Shown: positions 46,005 through 58,439 of the stretch, piece by piece | Layout: the number at the start of each line of letters is the position of its first letter | Position numbering within the stretch: position 1 is the first letter of the stretch | Assembly (NCBI GenBank): GCA_003971905.1 | Contig: RSEE01000052.1 | Span: 248,001-312,000, forward strand | Length of the DNA stretch: 64,000 nt | Direction of reading: 5' to 3' | Origin: Moniliella sp. 'wahieum' | Lineage: Eukaryota > Basidiomycota > Moniliellomycetes > Moniliellales > Moniliellaceae | Translations under genes and position numbers: made by a program | Notes under the pieces: model-generated | Seen by the model: the letters and a program-made list of their open reading frames with translations, nothing else | What the model was told of the DNA's origin: nothing | Database searches by the model: none

Positions 46005-46812
46005 GGTGGGTTTGCGGTGGTGGTGGCGGCAGAAGCACTGCGTGCGAACGGCAAACGGCAGCCCACGAAGCTCGCCCCCCGCCAACGCCGACGTGGCGCG
46101 TGACGCGACGCGGCACGGCGCGAGTCGCGAGTCGCGTCACGCGCCCCTGTCTGGACGCGACGTGGTGTGACGCGTGGTGTGACGCGACGTGACGCGCAAC
46201 GCGGCTTGGAACACGCGGTGGGATCCGAGTTCCGCACTTGCGTTGAAGTTGAAATTCTGGCCCTTTGGCCGTAGGGTTAAGCTTAACGTTACGCGTTACG
46301 CCAGGAGCGGGCTGCGGAGAGCATTGCAAGACGGCTGGCTGCTCCTGCGCTCGCTAATAATTCTCGCTCCGCCACTGCAGCGGTGGGGTGGCGGGCACTG
46401 CCGGAACAGACGCAAACGGGTATTGGGAAGCATGTTCATCGGTCCCCTGTGTTCCTCTTCTCCTTCCCCCCCCGTCAGTCGTGAATTGGCGCAGGAAAGA
46501 CGGACAATACAGCGATTCACAGTATGGTTGTCTCCACTGCTGGCTGCTCATTGACTAGACGCTCCAGTTGCTTGACAGTCCTACATCATGGAGGGGCCGG
46601 GACAATCAGATTCCTAGGTACCAGGATTACAGGTGAAAAGGAGGAGAGAAGGACGACAGGTGTGGCGTATGACACAAGACAGAAGACAGATGACATGATG
46701 ACAGATGACCCAAGGCAGATGACAGATGACAGATGACAGATGACATGGACGGATGAGAAGGGCAAGGAATGCGAAGGTCCAGAATGTGTGCGGGCAAGAA
46801 GAAAGGGGGGCA
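46005..46812. other. MCM6 upstream and protease 3' flank
   Basis: No gene. Near 46080-46200 the words GACGCGAC/CGCGAGTCGCG repeat many times, and a GACAGAT array lies at 46684. Several MluI-like ACGCGT-related words (GACGCG, TACGCGTTACGC at 46290) could be MBF cell-cycle sites for MCM6, but exact ACGCGT at 46290 is the only full match I see. Confidence 0.4.
46684..46745. repeat. GACAGAT heptamer array
   Basis: About seven units of GACAGAT, some interrupted, 70 bases downstream of the protease stop. It differs at one position from the array at 27205 (GTCAGAT). Confidence 0.8.
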
Positions 46813-48437
46813 TCACCACAAGAGAGCGAGTCCTAGGGCCAAAAGGAGGGGGAGGAAGACAGGACGCACGTTACTGGCGGGGGAGGTAGAGCTTGCGCTG
46901 GAAGCAGAGGGGCGGACCGTGTCTGTTGATGTGGAATGGGTTGCGACAGAGGAGGCACCGATGGAGGTGGCGGCCCCAGAGGAAGGAGACAAGGAAGCAG
47001 GGACCAAAGGGCTGGAAGCGGACCTGGAGGAGGCAGGGGCATCTGAAGAGGAGGAACCTGGGGAGGTGGAAGCGGCGGAGACAGCTTGGGTGGAGGAGGC
47101 AGCAGAGGAAGACGTGGAGGCGGAAGAAGAGTTGGAAGCAGAGTTCGGGGTAGAGGAAGAACCCGAAGGTGCCACAAACCCGATCGCGGCGGGGCTGGCA
47201 CGATAGGCAACCATGGGGAAGGACTTGATGGCCGCATCACCAAAGATGTAAGGTGGAGTGGAGGTCCCCGTGTTCAGCCCGACAACGGCGCCCAGGCACA
47301 TGGACCCACTGGAATCCAGCGCGCCGGCATTAAAGTCATCCGAACCGATCGGGTAGCTGTGGCCAGCCATTTTAACCGCAAAGTCAATCGAGGCCGAGCA
47401 AGGATACTGGTAGTAGCCCTCACTGTAGCCGTTGGCCGTGCCAGACTGGGGGATCTTGGCATAGATCTGCTTGGCAACACCGGGGGGCACAATGATCAAC
47501 GTGGTGCCCGTGTCCCAGGTCGCAGCGTCCTGCCCTTGAGAAGGAGTGATGGAGCTGCCGCCAACCGAGAAGCCGTCGAGGGAGACAGCCCAGTATCCCT
47601 GTTGTTGTGTGGCACTGTCCAGCCCCACCAGTTGACCGAGGAGCTGTACTGGCTTGGCATTTGGCCCAAGGTAAATGTCCCGCCAGGCTGACTTGTGCTC
47701 GAGGAAGAACCACGGGTGAGAGAGAAGGTGAAGACCTGGTCGGCCAGACCAGCGGCCTGCCAAAAGGGGGTGACGCCCTCGGCGCTAAGCGCAGCAAAGC
47801 CCAAGCCCATAATGCCTGCAGTGGGTGAGGAAAGCGTACTCTGCTGGACATTGGTCGCCACACCCACAGAAGCATTGGAGACGGTAGTGCCGGCAAGAGT
47901 CAACTTGTCCGTAGCCACCGTACCATTCAGGCCGCCCGAACCATAGGCGAGACTAAATGTTTTGCTGCCGGCCTTATACGTAGAGCTCTGAGACGGCTGG
48001 AAGCGGGTGATGCCCGAGCAGTCCGAGCAGCTGGACGAGGGGGTGATAAACCACGTGTCGGCACTACCCGTGTCCAAAAGAGTGGCAAGCGACTGGGCCG
48101 GAGAGCCGACCTGAACGGTCGTGTACCAGAAGGAGTCTTGGTTTGCGTTGGTCAACTGGGTCGATTGGCGTGCGCGTTGCTGGTCGGAAGAGCCGTAGCG
48201 GGCCTGGATGCGGGCCAGTTCGCGCTGGGCAAAGGCGTGCACCTCGTCGGGAGTGCGGGGTTGGTGACGACGGCGAAAGAGCGGGGCAGCGGCCGAGAGA
48301 CCGCGGCGCTGGGATCGGAATCGCACGGGCTGGGGCGCGGGCTGGCGCGGGGGGGAGGGCGCGGCAGCGGCATCCAGGCTGTTGCTGCTCGCGGCCAGCA
48401 CGAGGAGCAAGGTGAGGAAGAGGCTTGGGAGATGCAT
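46813..48437 (-). CDS. Secreted, probably GPI-anchored pepsin-like aspartic protease
   Basis: Acid endoprotease of the A1 family (yapsin/candidapepsin type), outside the plasma membrane. From the ATG at 48437: hydrophobic signal peptide MHLPSLFLTLLLVLAASS, a propeptide with basic RRR sites, then FWYTTVQVGSPAQSLATLLDTGSADTWF with the first catalytic Asp, one CSDC pair, AYGSGGLNGTVATDKLTL, GIMGLGFAALS, then DAATWDTGTTLIIVPP with the second catalytic Asp, YQYPCSASIDF, SMCLGAVVGLN and YIFGDAAIKSFPMVAY. A Ser/Thr-rich stalk of about 100 residues and a hydrophobic end PVFLPLLLALGLALLW fit a GPI signal. One break near 47668, where a C is missing in GGGCC(C)AAAT. No intron. Confidence 0.9.
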
Positions 48438-50314
48438 CGTAGAACGTCCAGCGTCGATCAGAGCCACGGCCGGCGTGGAGGGGAGAGAGAGCAGGTGGTG
48501 GTGCGCGTGGTGGAAGCCGGGGATGTGCCAAGCGCTTTTTAATTCGCAGCAGCCAGGCACTGGTGGGGCACTGGCAAGGCGCTGCCCTCCACGCAGCACG
48601 CCTGCCACGCCCGAAAGCGCAGTGCCGAGGGTGGCACAGCGCCAGTGTGGGCGGAGTGGCGGGTGTTTCAGGGGGCGTGTGGTGGCAGGCGAGTACTGAG
48701 TGGGCCAGTGCGGACGGACAATTCTTCCGTAGTCGCTCTACCCGCCTCCTTCACACCCTCTGCTCTCGGATCCTACGTCCATCCATCCTCCATCCATTCC
48801 CTCTCCGGACGAGCGGATAGTCCGCTGATGCAGCGCTGATGGTTACCACATCCTAATAGCTGTTGCTGAGGGGGAGAATGTAGATGTGACCGCTAGTGAC
48901 TAGTGAAACACCATCAGTCGCCGCCGACCTCGACGTAGCCATCTCCATCCATATGAAGACCCCACCATAGTGGACTTGTGGATGCGGGTGGAAAGTAGAT
49001 GCATTTTAATCGCCAACAACTTGTGCCCCGGCCCCTTCACGAAGCGATGCAAGAGAATAAGGGGTTGTCTTGCCGGTACTTGCACAGCCATGCTTTCGTT
49101 CCCACACCCTAGCACAACAGCATGAATACAAAGCGGAACTGCGCAGCAAAAGCCAGTCTTGTAGCTTATTTGCACCCCCTCCGTACGCACCTATGCTCAG
49201 AGACAGCCGAACTTCAAGAACGAGAGACACGACCAGTGGCAGGCATTCTCTTTCTCAGCATCCGGACTACTAGTATACCCTGGGCTGAGACAAAAAGACC
49301 AGCCAGACAGGACGGAAGTGTGGACCATAGGCTGAAAAATGACACGGGGGAACCTGCTGTGGCTGGCTCTAGGTGCACCGACCGCAGAAGGTTGCCCAAG
49401 AGTCCAAAGCGAAAGGCACCCGCGCGTCAGAGGAACGCAGAAAGAACCGCTCTAGGTATCCTTAATTGATTGGACGGATGCGTGGACAAATACAGATCTA
49501 GGCGCGAGAAAAAGTCATTTCCGCCCCCTCACAATCCCGAGGAGGGGATACTATGATGCCACCAACCTTGCCACAAACCTTCTGCCACGCGCGAAACTCA
49601 CATCCATGTGCACTCTGGTGCTATACCAGGCTGTACCCCCTTTGGTGACCAAGAGCATACTTTTTGTTGGCCACGTGCAACACTACTGGAGAAGAGACAG
49701 GAGGGTGACCCCATCAGAGAGGCAGGGTCTGGGCCTGTGGTGGGCGTACTGGCTGCCAAGCCGATAAAACTGAGTGAAAGCTCCAATCGAGGAGTAAGAG
49801 TTTGTCTCTGCGGCTCATCACCACACGATAAAGTCACGCCAAAGTAGGAGTTTATCTTGACCAGTGGCTACATCCAGGGGAGGGGGGGGGCAGATGGGAG
49901 AGTGGAGGCTGTCTGTCAGGCCACTGCCCTCCCGGGCGCTGTGGTGCTGCTGGGGACGCTTTCTTTGGAGGGATTGGCCAGGGGGGGCGCGTGTGCGTCA
50001 TGTGGGTGGAATGGAAGGGGCGCGGGTGTCGTGGGCGTGGCTGAGGCTGAGGATGGACGAGAGATGGGCTGCGATGCTCGGCCAGAGCGCGGCGACCGCC
50101 GCTCGTCTCTCAGCCTGAACTCAGCCTTGGCCGCTCGTCTCTTCCAGCCGCCGGGCGCGCCGACGCTGCCTGGCCACACGCGACACTGGCGCAGTGCGGC
50201 GGGCGCTCGGGCCCCCGAACTGTGCATGGGTCGCATCACGCATTCCCCAGCCCTCATTCCACGCCCTCTTGGCCTCCCCCTCGCCCTCTTCCCGCCCCCA
50301 CCAACCCCCCTGCC
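48438..50314. other. Long divergent promoter between protease and trehalase
   Basis: 1.9 kb without a recognisable gene on either strand. Confidence 0.45.
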
Positions 50315-53026
50315 ATGCCCACCGACTCCCCCGCCTCCGACGGCGCCCCCCGTCGCCCACGTCGCCCACCAACCCCTTCACGCGCAACCAGGATGCCGCC
50401 AAGCTCGCGCGTCTGATGCGCCGCGCCAGCCTTCAGTCGGGCGGATCCAACAGCGTCTTCCATGGCGACGACAGTGACGAGAGCGATTCGGAAGTGCTGC
50501 CGGTTCCGCCTCCCCCTGCCGATGAACCGCACGGCCAAGCCCAAGTCCCAGGTCCAGGCCCAGGCCCAGGCCAAGCCCACTGGTACAGCCCTTTCCGCCG
50601 CCCGTCGCGTCACAGCCATGGCGAATACGAGCTGCCGCTGCGGCCGCGTCTGCAGCCGGCGGGCTCGGACTTGGTCAACAAGCCCGGGCCAGACCAGTTG
50701 CCCGATGCTAGCGTGGTGTATGGTCGTCCCGATGCGCGTCAGCTGCGTCTTTCGTCGCCCAACACGGACCCGTTCAACCGGTCGCGCGGCATTGTGCGTA
50801 CTTATTCCTTGTCCCAGTCGCGGCAGCCTGCCGAGCGCAACAACGATACCATCATCCGTTCCCGGCGTCTGAGCCACGACCCGCAAGCGCCGGCTCCCCG
50901 CCGGTTCATTGTCGATGTGGACGATACGATGCAGCGCTTGCTGGCCCAAGAGGATTCGGATGGGAACTACCAAATCTCAATTACGGATGTGGGGCCCAAG
51001 GTGATGCAGCTGGGCACGGAGGAGCGAGGGGTACAATACGTTTGAGATTCGGGGCACGTACATGTTGTCCAACTTGCTCCAAGAGTTGGCCTTGGCTCAA
51101 GAGCACGGCCGGAAGCGCATTGTGCTGGACGAGGCGCGCTTGACGGAGAACCCGGTGGATCGGCTGTCGCGGATGATTGCCCAGTCCTTCTGGAACAACC
51201 TGACGCGGCGTATTGATGGCGACTCGTTGGAGGCCATCCTGTTGGACCCCAAGAACCGTTCCCAGTCCACCGCTTCCCGCATCTATGTGCCAGAAGCGGA
51301 CCGGGTCCAGGTGGATTACTACCGCCGCCTGGCCAAGGCCAAGCCGAGCTCGAGCTCGTGGTGGTGGAGCTTCCGCATATGAGTAAGGTAACGCCCGAGT
51401 TGGTGCGCGACTACAATGAGAAGCCTGGTCTGCTCGCTTTGGGCTATGGACGAGGTGGAGGACCCTGCTCACCCAGGCGAGAAGACGTTGCGGGGGAAAC
51501 CGTTTGTAGTGCCCGGCGCACGGTTCAACGAACTGTACAACTGGGATTCCTACTTTATCTCTCTCGGTCTGGTGGTGGACAACTACGTGTCGTTGGCCAA
51601 GTCCATCACGGAGAACTTTATCTACGAAATTGAGCACTATGCCAAGATCTTGAACGGGAACCGTACCTACTATCTTTTGCGATCGCAACCCCCGTTCTTG
51701 ACAGATTTGGCCTTGCAGGTCTATTGCCGCCTTGACCCGGCGGAGGCAGAGGCGAACCGAGTGTGGCTCAAGAAGGCGATTCAGGCGGCGATCAAGGAAT
51801 ACCACACGGTTTGGATGAGCCGCCCCCGCTACGACCCCAAGACTGGCTTGTCGCGCTACCACCCTATGGGGCTTGGCGTGCCACCCGAGACAGAGGCGTC
51901 GCACTTTACGCATATCCTGCGCCCTTACGCAGACCGGCTGGGGATCAGCATCAACGAGTACGTCGCCTTGCTGCCCCTTCCCCCCCCCCCCCGCCCCTGA
52001 GGATGCAAAAAAGAGGGAAACTGACCTAGGATGCGATGTACAGATATACGCGCAAGTATGACTATGGCGAGATCAAGGAGCCCGAGTTGGACGAGTACTT
52101 CCGTCACGACCGTGCGGTGCGGAGAGCGGACACGATACGACGTACCGGTTGGAGAAGCGGTGTGCCAACCTGGCGACGATTGATTTGCAAGCGCTGTTGT
52201 ACAAGTACGAGGTGGACATTGCGACGCGATTCGGGAGTTGTTTGACGATTCGCTCGAGTTGGAAGATTCGTTTGTGCTGGCCGGTCCCTTGCCGCCCAAC
52301 TGGAAGCACGCCCCGGCCGGCGTCGGCGATGGCTCGCAACGCCAGTCGACCGAAACGAAGCAAACGTCGGCGGAATGGTTTGCGCGTGCGGCCTACCGCA
52401 AGAAACAGGTCGATGCCCACAACTGGAACGAGGGCCGCGGGTTGTACTACGACTATGACACGGTAGAGGAGCAGCAGTCGCTCTATGAGTCTCCACTGCC
52501 TTTTGGCCATTGTGGTCGGGCATGGCGAGCGAAGAACAGGCTGCCAAGCTGGTGAGCAAGTCGCTCAAGAAGTTTGAGGTGCAGGGCGGCTTGGTATCGG
52601 GCACGGAAGAGTCGCGCGGTCGCATCTCGCTCGAACGGCCGAACCGCAATGGGATTACCCCTATGCATGGCCCCCGCACCAGATCCTGGCCTGGGTGGGC
52701 TTGGAGCGGTACGGGTACCTGACCGAGCGCGGCGCTTGGCCTACCGCTGGATCTACATGATGAGCACAGCGTTTGTCAACTTTAACGGCACGGTGCCGGA
52801 AAAGTTTGATGCGGTCAAGATGACCCATTTGGTCGATGCCGAGTACGGCAACCAAGGACTGGACTTTAAGTATGTCCCGCGCGAAGGGTTTGGATGGATG
52901 AACGCGTCGTTCCAGGTGGGCCTCACCTTCCTCACCAAGCACATGCGCCGTGCCGTGGCCCAAGGCCAGCACCCAGACACGTTCTTCAATACTGGCATTG
53001 AGTGGCCCAATGTGTTTGAGTACTAA
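50315..53026 (+). CDS. NTH1: Neutral trehalase, Ca2+-binding and PKA-site containing, frame-broken
   Basis: Cytosolic enzyme splitting trehalose into two glucose, activated in yeast by PKA phosphorylation, 14-3-3 and Ca2+. The start [15 protein letters not shown] is at 50315. The regulatory N-terminus has LMRRASLQS and [10 protein letters not shown]-type sites. Ca2+-binding domain: [16 protein letters not shown] near 50955. Catalytic part: [40 protein letters not shown] (signature 1), [36 protein letters not shown], intron 51958-52043 (86 nt, GTACGT), then [47 protein letters not shown] (signature 2), and [11 protein letters not shown], ending WPNVFEY. About nine shifts (50350, 51035, 51365, 51445, 52120, 52230, 52510, 52665, 52735). 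Confidence 0.92.
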
Positions 53027-54076
53027 ACGCGCAACGGAACATGTGTCTTGTTTTCTTTCCCCCAGCTCGGTCTCGTCTTTATCCTTACCCTTACCCTTAC
53101 TCTTACCCTTTTGCCCTTGCCCTTGCCCTTGCCCATGCCCTTGCCAATCGATTCAGTCTCTATTTATGGACCAAGGACTGCAGACAGAATGTGACTACTA
53201 CCGTGTGACGTGTCTCGTGTGGAGAGGAGGCTGTGAGAGGGTGAAGCGCCAAACAGTCCAAGCCAGGCACGTTTTGGAGCATGGCGGGGGGCAGGTGAAG
53301 GTGTTGGATCCGCCTTCTCCCGACCGTTGGAAGGAACCGAGAAGAGAGCTTCCAGCACACCCAGGTCGCGGACTTGCCCATCGCCTAGTATGCCGTTCAG
53401 CCCTAGGGGCGGCTATGTTACATAGCCCAAGTTCCCAGTTGTCGGCTTACTCCCCCTCCCGCCCTCCCCTTGGGCTGGATATTAAGCACTGTCCACTGAG
53501 CCCACAAAATCTGCATCCGAATTTATTACTCATCGCTCGGCCCCCACCGAACCCTTTGGCTTTGCCAACAGTGCTCCACTAGTACAGTACGTCATTCACC
53601 TGATCAGGCCGCCGGCTCCCATCTCCACCTGGTTTTCGGCGCAACGCATCACCCATCGGGCTGCAGCTGCCCCATGCTCGAGGGAGACACGTGGCGCGGC
53701 TGAGCCTGCGCTGCCTATTCCTGCCACCTGCCACTGGCCACCTGCCGTGTCGCGTTGCTGCCTGGATCCACTGCCTGGTGCACCGAGGGCGGTGACCACT
53801 GTAACGAGCTGTCCCTAGGCACAGGCGCAGGGGTAGCGGTCCCTGAGAGGCAGGGTGGAAGCTATGGGGCCAAGCTGGAGGGATGTCACGTTCGCATTGA
53901 CCGTATGCTAGCCTCGCCCGCGCCCCGCCCACACTCCCTCAAGGCAGGAGCGGAGAGGGAGTTTGCACAATGGATTGGGTGGGCAGACGCAGGCAATCTG
54001 TTCCTCCATCTGCCGATAGGGGGGCTACGGATGGGATGGGATTGAATGGGAGGCGAGGCAAGGCGCAGCGCGCGGC
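53027..54076. other. Converging 3' flanks of trehalase and COX12
   Basis: No gene recognised; starts with the short repeat at 53083. Confidence 0.45.
53083..53144. repeat. TTACCC / TTGCCC hexamer run
   Basis: About four TTACCC units followed by about five TTGCCC units in the trehalase 3' flank. Confidence 0.75.
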
Positions 54077-54441
54077 TTAGGGGGTCAGGTTGCCGGCAAA
54101 GTTGCCCTCCTCGCGCTGCTCGTCCCACTTCTCAACCTGGGGGGAGAGGGCGCAGGTTAGGCCACGCTGCCAGACGAACAACGGGGGCAGACGGAAGGGA
54201 GAGAAGAGAAGAGAAAAGAACAGGAAAGGCAAGGGAAGCAAGAACACGTACCCAGTCGACGGGGCAGATGGAGTTGTACACGCGCGAAAACTGCTGGCAC
54301 GGGGTGAACTCCTCGCCCTTGGCGGGCGACGCACTTGAAGTAGTCGGTGTAGGCCTGGAAGCAGCGCTTGGTCTGGTTCTGGTTGGGGAAGCGGGCGTCA
54401 AAGGGCGCGGTCTGGAGCACGATCTGGGGTGTTTCGGACAT
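54077..54441 (-). CDS. COX12: Cytochrome c oxidase subunit VIb (Cox12)
   Basis: Small intermembrane-space subunit of complex IV that contacts both monomers. About 82 residues, normal. Exon 1 (54441-54252) begins [19 protein letters not shown], then [18 protein letters not shown] (C-x9-C), then, after one extra C in the CCC run near 54330, [17 protein letters not shown] (C-x10-C) and PVDW. Intron 54137-54251 (115 nt, GTACGT...CAG). Exon 2 reads [19 protein letters not shown]. The twin cysteine pairs allow Mia40-dependent import without a presequence. Divergent from PRP18, with two E-boxes between them. Confidence 0.94.
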
Positions 54442-54700
54442 GGTCACGGGCTCACAAGTGGTGGAGAAGGGGAGACGGCGATGCTGCGGGCGGGCGAGCG
54501 GCGGTAGTGCGCGGGCGCCTGCCGCCCAAGCTAACCCTGCGCTGCCCGGCGCGCCGACACTGCCCCGCGCCTCCACCGCTAGGTTACTAATGCAGCCCCC
54601 GCAACGCGCCAGTGTGGGCGCCATCGGTGCAAGTGGCCCGAGTCAGCGCATCAGCGCATCAGCCATCCGCGCATCAGCGTTCAGCGCCTCAGCCCCCACT

Positions 54701-54717
54701 CACGTGACGCGCACGTG
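54701..54717. promoter_or_regulatory. Paired CACGTGAC E-boxes between COX12 and PRP18
   Basis: CACGTGAC at 54701 and again at 54712, 11 bases apart in direct repeat (about one helical turn), in the 427-base divergent promoter. A run of GCATCAGCGCATCAG words precedes them. Confidence 0.6.
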
Positions 54718-54868
54718 ACCAGTTCCAATCCATCGGCATCGGTTGCAAATAGCGACTCGCCCCCCCAGACCCAGATGCAATGCAGAATCGCCGGGGGTGG
54801 CTTAGCTAAGCACGGCCGCTCCCCGCCGCCGCCGCGTCTTTCCCCTGCGCCACCACCTGCCCGCCGCC

Positions 54869-56052
54869 ATGGACACCCTCAAGGCAGCCCTGGCTGAGAA
54901 ACGCAAGGCCCACGACGCCGATCTGTCCCAGGCCGGCCTGCAGGCCAAAAAGTTTGTTCGACGAGGCGATGTGCGCCAGGCACAGGAGGAGCACGACGCA
55001 CGGCTCCGTGCCCAGCGCGAGGCCGAGCGACAAGCCGAACGCGACAAGCGACAAGCCGAGCTAGACGCCGCGCGGGCCCGGTTCCATCGCAAGAAACCTT
55101 CTGCGCCTGCCGTGCCATCTGCCGACGCGACCGAGGCGGAGGATACCCCCGAAGCCGGCGCCAACTTCCAAGTATCGGATGAGGAGGCGATGCGCCGTCT
55201 CCGGGCCCGCGGCGAGCCCATCCGTCTGTTTGGCGAGACAGCCAAGGTGCGAGTCTTCGTCTGCGCGCCCTCGAGCTCATGGAGCAACGTGGCGACAAAG
55301 TCGGCCAAAATGACTTTATGGCAGCAATGGGACGCGCAGAACAGACCGAGGCCGAAAAGACACTGGCCAAGCAACCCGATCTGGTCAAGGCGGGTGCCCC
55401 GGAGCAGAATTCGGCCTCGGGATCCCACACCAAAGGCAAGGGCAAGTACCGCGAGGGCGCCAACATGCAGTCAGTCCTAGACTTGTCATTGATCCAGACG
55501 GACGAAGCGAAAGTCTACCCGTTGATCTACTATTTCCTCAAGAGCCTCCTTCAAGAGTGGGCCGACACACTCGCTGCGCGCCCGGACGATGTACGTGCTT
55601 CGGTCGCGGGTAAGATGGCAGCTGCAACACAGGTCCAGTCCGAGTCGTACCTCAAACCCTTGTTTAAGCAACTGCGGCATCGAGTACGTCCCCCGTCCCC
55701 CCCCCGCCCGCCCTAGACGCACGTGGTTTTGACTAGTGAGATCGGGCACTAACTCTACCACAGACACTTCCATCCGACATGCTCTTGCGGATTGCAGAGA
55801 TTGTGCATTTTCCAGAAGCGTGAGTACCGGCACGCCAACGACTCGTACCTTCAACTTAGCATTGGCAATGCGCCTTGGCCCATTGGCGCGACCAGTGTCG
55901 GCATCCACGAACGGTCCGGTCGGGAAAAAATCTTTTCGTCCAAGATCGCACATGTGCTGAACGACGAGGAGACACGCAAGTACATCCAGTCGCTCAAGCG
56001 CCTCATGACTTTTACCCAAACCCAGTACCCGCCCGATGACGTGAGTATTTGA
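54869..56052 (+). CDS. PRP18: Pre-mRNA-splicing factor PRP18
   Basis: U5-associated factor for the second step of splicing. The ATG at 54869 starts [19 protein letters not shown]; a coiled-coil-like charged region follows, then the short Prp4-like motif [18 protein letters not shown] near 55185, NDFMAAMGR, and the Prp18 domain: [32 protein letters not shown], intron 55684-55763 (80 nt, GTACGT, branch CACTAAC, CAG), [16 protein letters not shown], then [22 protein letters not shown], the conserved loop, [32 protein letters not shown]. Shifts near 55240 and 55815 (an extra C in TTTTCC). The end is either DDVSI with stop 56052, or a further intron from 56041 leading to a very short last exon. 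Confidence 0.92.
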
Positions 56053-56905
56053 TGGGCTAGGAACGGGTGGGATTGTTGTACACTATCGGCTCGCGCGCCA
56101 ACGGCACTTGTTTCAATGCATACACACACCCTTATCGCGGCATGGTCCGGTGCTAGATGTCATGGTAGGCGCGCACGGGGCAGAGCCTTCACCGTATCGC
56201 TGCCCGCATTTTCTCCTTCCTGCCGCAGGCAGCACCACCCGCAGAGGGTGCTGTATCCCGGCGAGAGAAAACCACGCCGGGAACACCATGACCAATGGGG
56301 AACGGAGCGCGACCATGCTTTCGCGCGCCACAGCGCGGAGGCGAGCACAGCACAATTTGCCCCTCTCGACTTTCTGAGCCGCGTAGGCGAGCGCACACCG
56401 GGTAGGGAATGGGGCGCGCTTTGCTGCTGCAGTTCTCAGTTCGCGTTTTGGGGGGTGTGGGCTGGGGGCGGAACGGGCGTTCCGCTCTGGTGCCCCGCAC
56501 GCAGCCGGGGGGGGGGGGTAGGGTTGGCGGAGGGCATGGGGTGATGTGATGCATGATGCATGGTGGCACTGTGCCACTGCGTATTGCGTACTGAATACGC
56601 ATGGCGGCAGGGACCGCATTAGACGCCCGCACACTGGCGCTGCGCCGGTGCGGAAACGACGCTGCAGCGCGCGGTGCGCCGCCGTGCCCTCTGCGCGCTG
56701 CCAGGCACACGCCCACACTCGGCCTGCGCTGGCGGCCCGTGCTAAGCGCTAAGGCCAGCGCATGCAGCAGGCCTGATTAGATAGAGTACTCGCCGCGGCC
56801 CAGCTGCTCAGCCTGCCCCCCACAGCCCGTGCTTCTTAAGCGCCCCCCCCCTCGTCCGCGCCTTCCGTCGGCCCCCTGTCTCGTCTCTCCCCGACGCCGC
56901 GTACC
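56053..56905. other. Intergenic, PRP18 3' flank and ALDH promoter
   Basis: No gene recognised. A run of 11 G is at about 56510. Confidence 0.45.
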
Positions 56906-58439
56906 ATGTCGATGCTCTCCATCCCCTCGCCCTCGGGCGCCACGCTGCAAACGCCCAGCGGCATCTTCATCAACAACCAGTTCCACCCTGCCGTCGAGCG
57001 CCAGACCTTTGACACGTTCAACCCCGCCACCGGCGAGGTGCTGGCCGTCATGCAGCGCGGCACGGCCGCTGATGTGGATTTGGCTGTCGAAGCGGCCCAG
57101 AAGGCGTTCGCCACCACCTGGGGCCGGCACAGCACGCCGCTCGGTCGGGCCGAGCTGCTGTTCAAGCTGGCCGATCTCATCGACCAGAATGCCAAGCAAC
57201 TCGCCGAGCTCGAGGCGCTGGATGGCGGCAAGCCGCGCTGGGTCGCCGAGACGATGGACATTGCGGATGCAGCGGGATGTTTCCGGTACTATGCCGGCTT
57301 GGCCGACAAAGTATCGGGCCGGACGATTGAGATTGATGAGCAGCAACGCTGGGCGTACACCAAGATTGAGCCCATTGGCGTGTGCGGCGCCATCATCCCG
57401 TGGAACTACCCGATTGGCATGCTGTCCTGGAAGCTGGCCCCGGCGTTGGCGGCGGGCAACTGTGTGGTGCTCAAGCCGGCGGAGCAGACGCCGGTCACTG
57501 CGCTCAAGATTGCCGAGTTGGTCGTCGAGGCCGGCTTCCCGCCCGGTGTGCTGTCCGTGGTCAATGGCTTTGGTGCCGATGTAGGGCGGCGATTGCAAGC
57601 CACAAGGGGATTGACAAGGTGGCCTTTACCGGCTCGACTGTGACCGGCCGCAAGATTATGGAGTCGGCAGCCAAGTCCAACCTCAAGAAGATCACGCTCG
57701 AATTGGGCGGCAAGTCGCCCGTGATGGTATTTAATGATGTGGACTTGGACCAGGCCGTGCCCTGGGTCGCGCTGGCGCTCATGTTCAACATGGGCCAGGA
57801 CTGTACCGCGGGCACGCGGTTGTTTGTCCAGAGTGGAATTTACGACGAGTTTATGGCGCGCTTGCTCACGGCGCTGCAGGAACATGGCATTGGCGACCCC
57901 TTTAACGACAACACCTTCCAAGGCCCCCAGATCTCCAAGGCGCAGCAGGACAAGATCTTGCACTACATTGAATTGGGCAAGAAGGAGGCCAAACTGGAAC
58001 TCGGTGGCGGCGTCTGGCCTGGCGCCAAGGGGACCAAGTTTGAAAAGGGGTACGGGTCGCGCCCACTGTCTTTTCGGGCTGCAAGACCGGATGCGGATTG
58101 TGGACGATGAGATCTTTGGTCCGGTTTTGGCCGTGGCCAAATTTGACACGGAGGAAGAGGCGATCGCGCTCGGCAACAATACCGACTACGGTTTGGGCGC
58201 CGGTGTGTTTGCGGGGACATGGGCACCATTATGCGCGTCACGGGCGCCATCCAAGCGGGCACGGTATGGGTCAACAATTACGCCATCTTGTCCAACGGCG
58301 TGCCGTTTGGGGGTACAAGGCTTCGGGCATGGGCCGCGAATTGGGCATCGAGGGCATCAAGGAGTACACCAACACCAAGTCGGTCCACCTCAACTTTAAC
58401 GAGAACCTGCCTTGGCCACCAACGCTGGCGCGCATGTAA
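56906..58439 (+). CDS. NAD(P)+-dependent aldehyde dehydrogenase, frame-broken
   Basis: Oxidises aldehydes such as acetaldehyde to acids. About 505 residues. From [113 protein letters not shown] (nucleotide-binding GSTxxG), the catalytic Glu in TLELGGKSP, catalytic Cys in [21 protein letters not shown], and [17 protein letters not shown] with [12 protein letters not shown], ending PWPPTLARM at 58439. Breaks at about 57585 (a G missing in GGG), 58075, 58220 and 58315. No targeting peptide is evident, so probably cytosolic. Substrate unknown. Confidence 0.9.

Noticed and set aside
46684..46745. CRISPR-like array
   Set aside because: Direct 7-base tandem repeats without spacers in a eukaryotic genome; a simple satellite.
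47086..47691. Plus-strand open frame over the aspartic protease
   Set aside because: Antisense of the protease; composition follows the Ser-rich coding strand.
53083..53144. Telomere-like repeat
   Set aside because: The unit is TTACCC/TTGCCC, not TTAGGG or CCCTAA, it is short, and it sits in a 3' flank between ordinary genes.
56500..56520. Long G run as a regulatory or quadruplex element
   Set aside because: A single homopolymer in an assembly with evident homopolymer errors; length not reliable.
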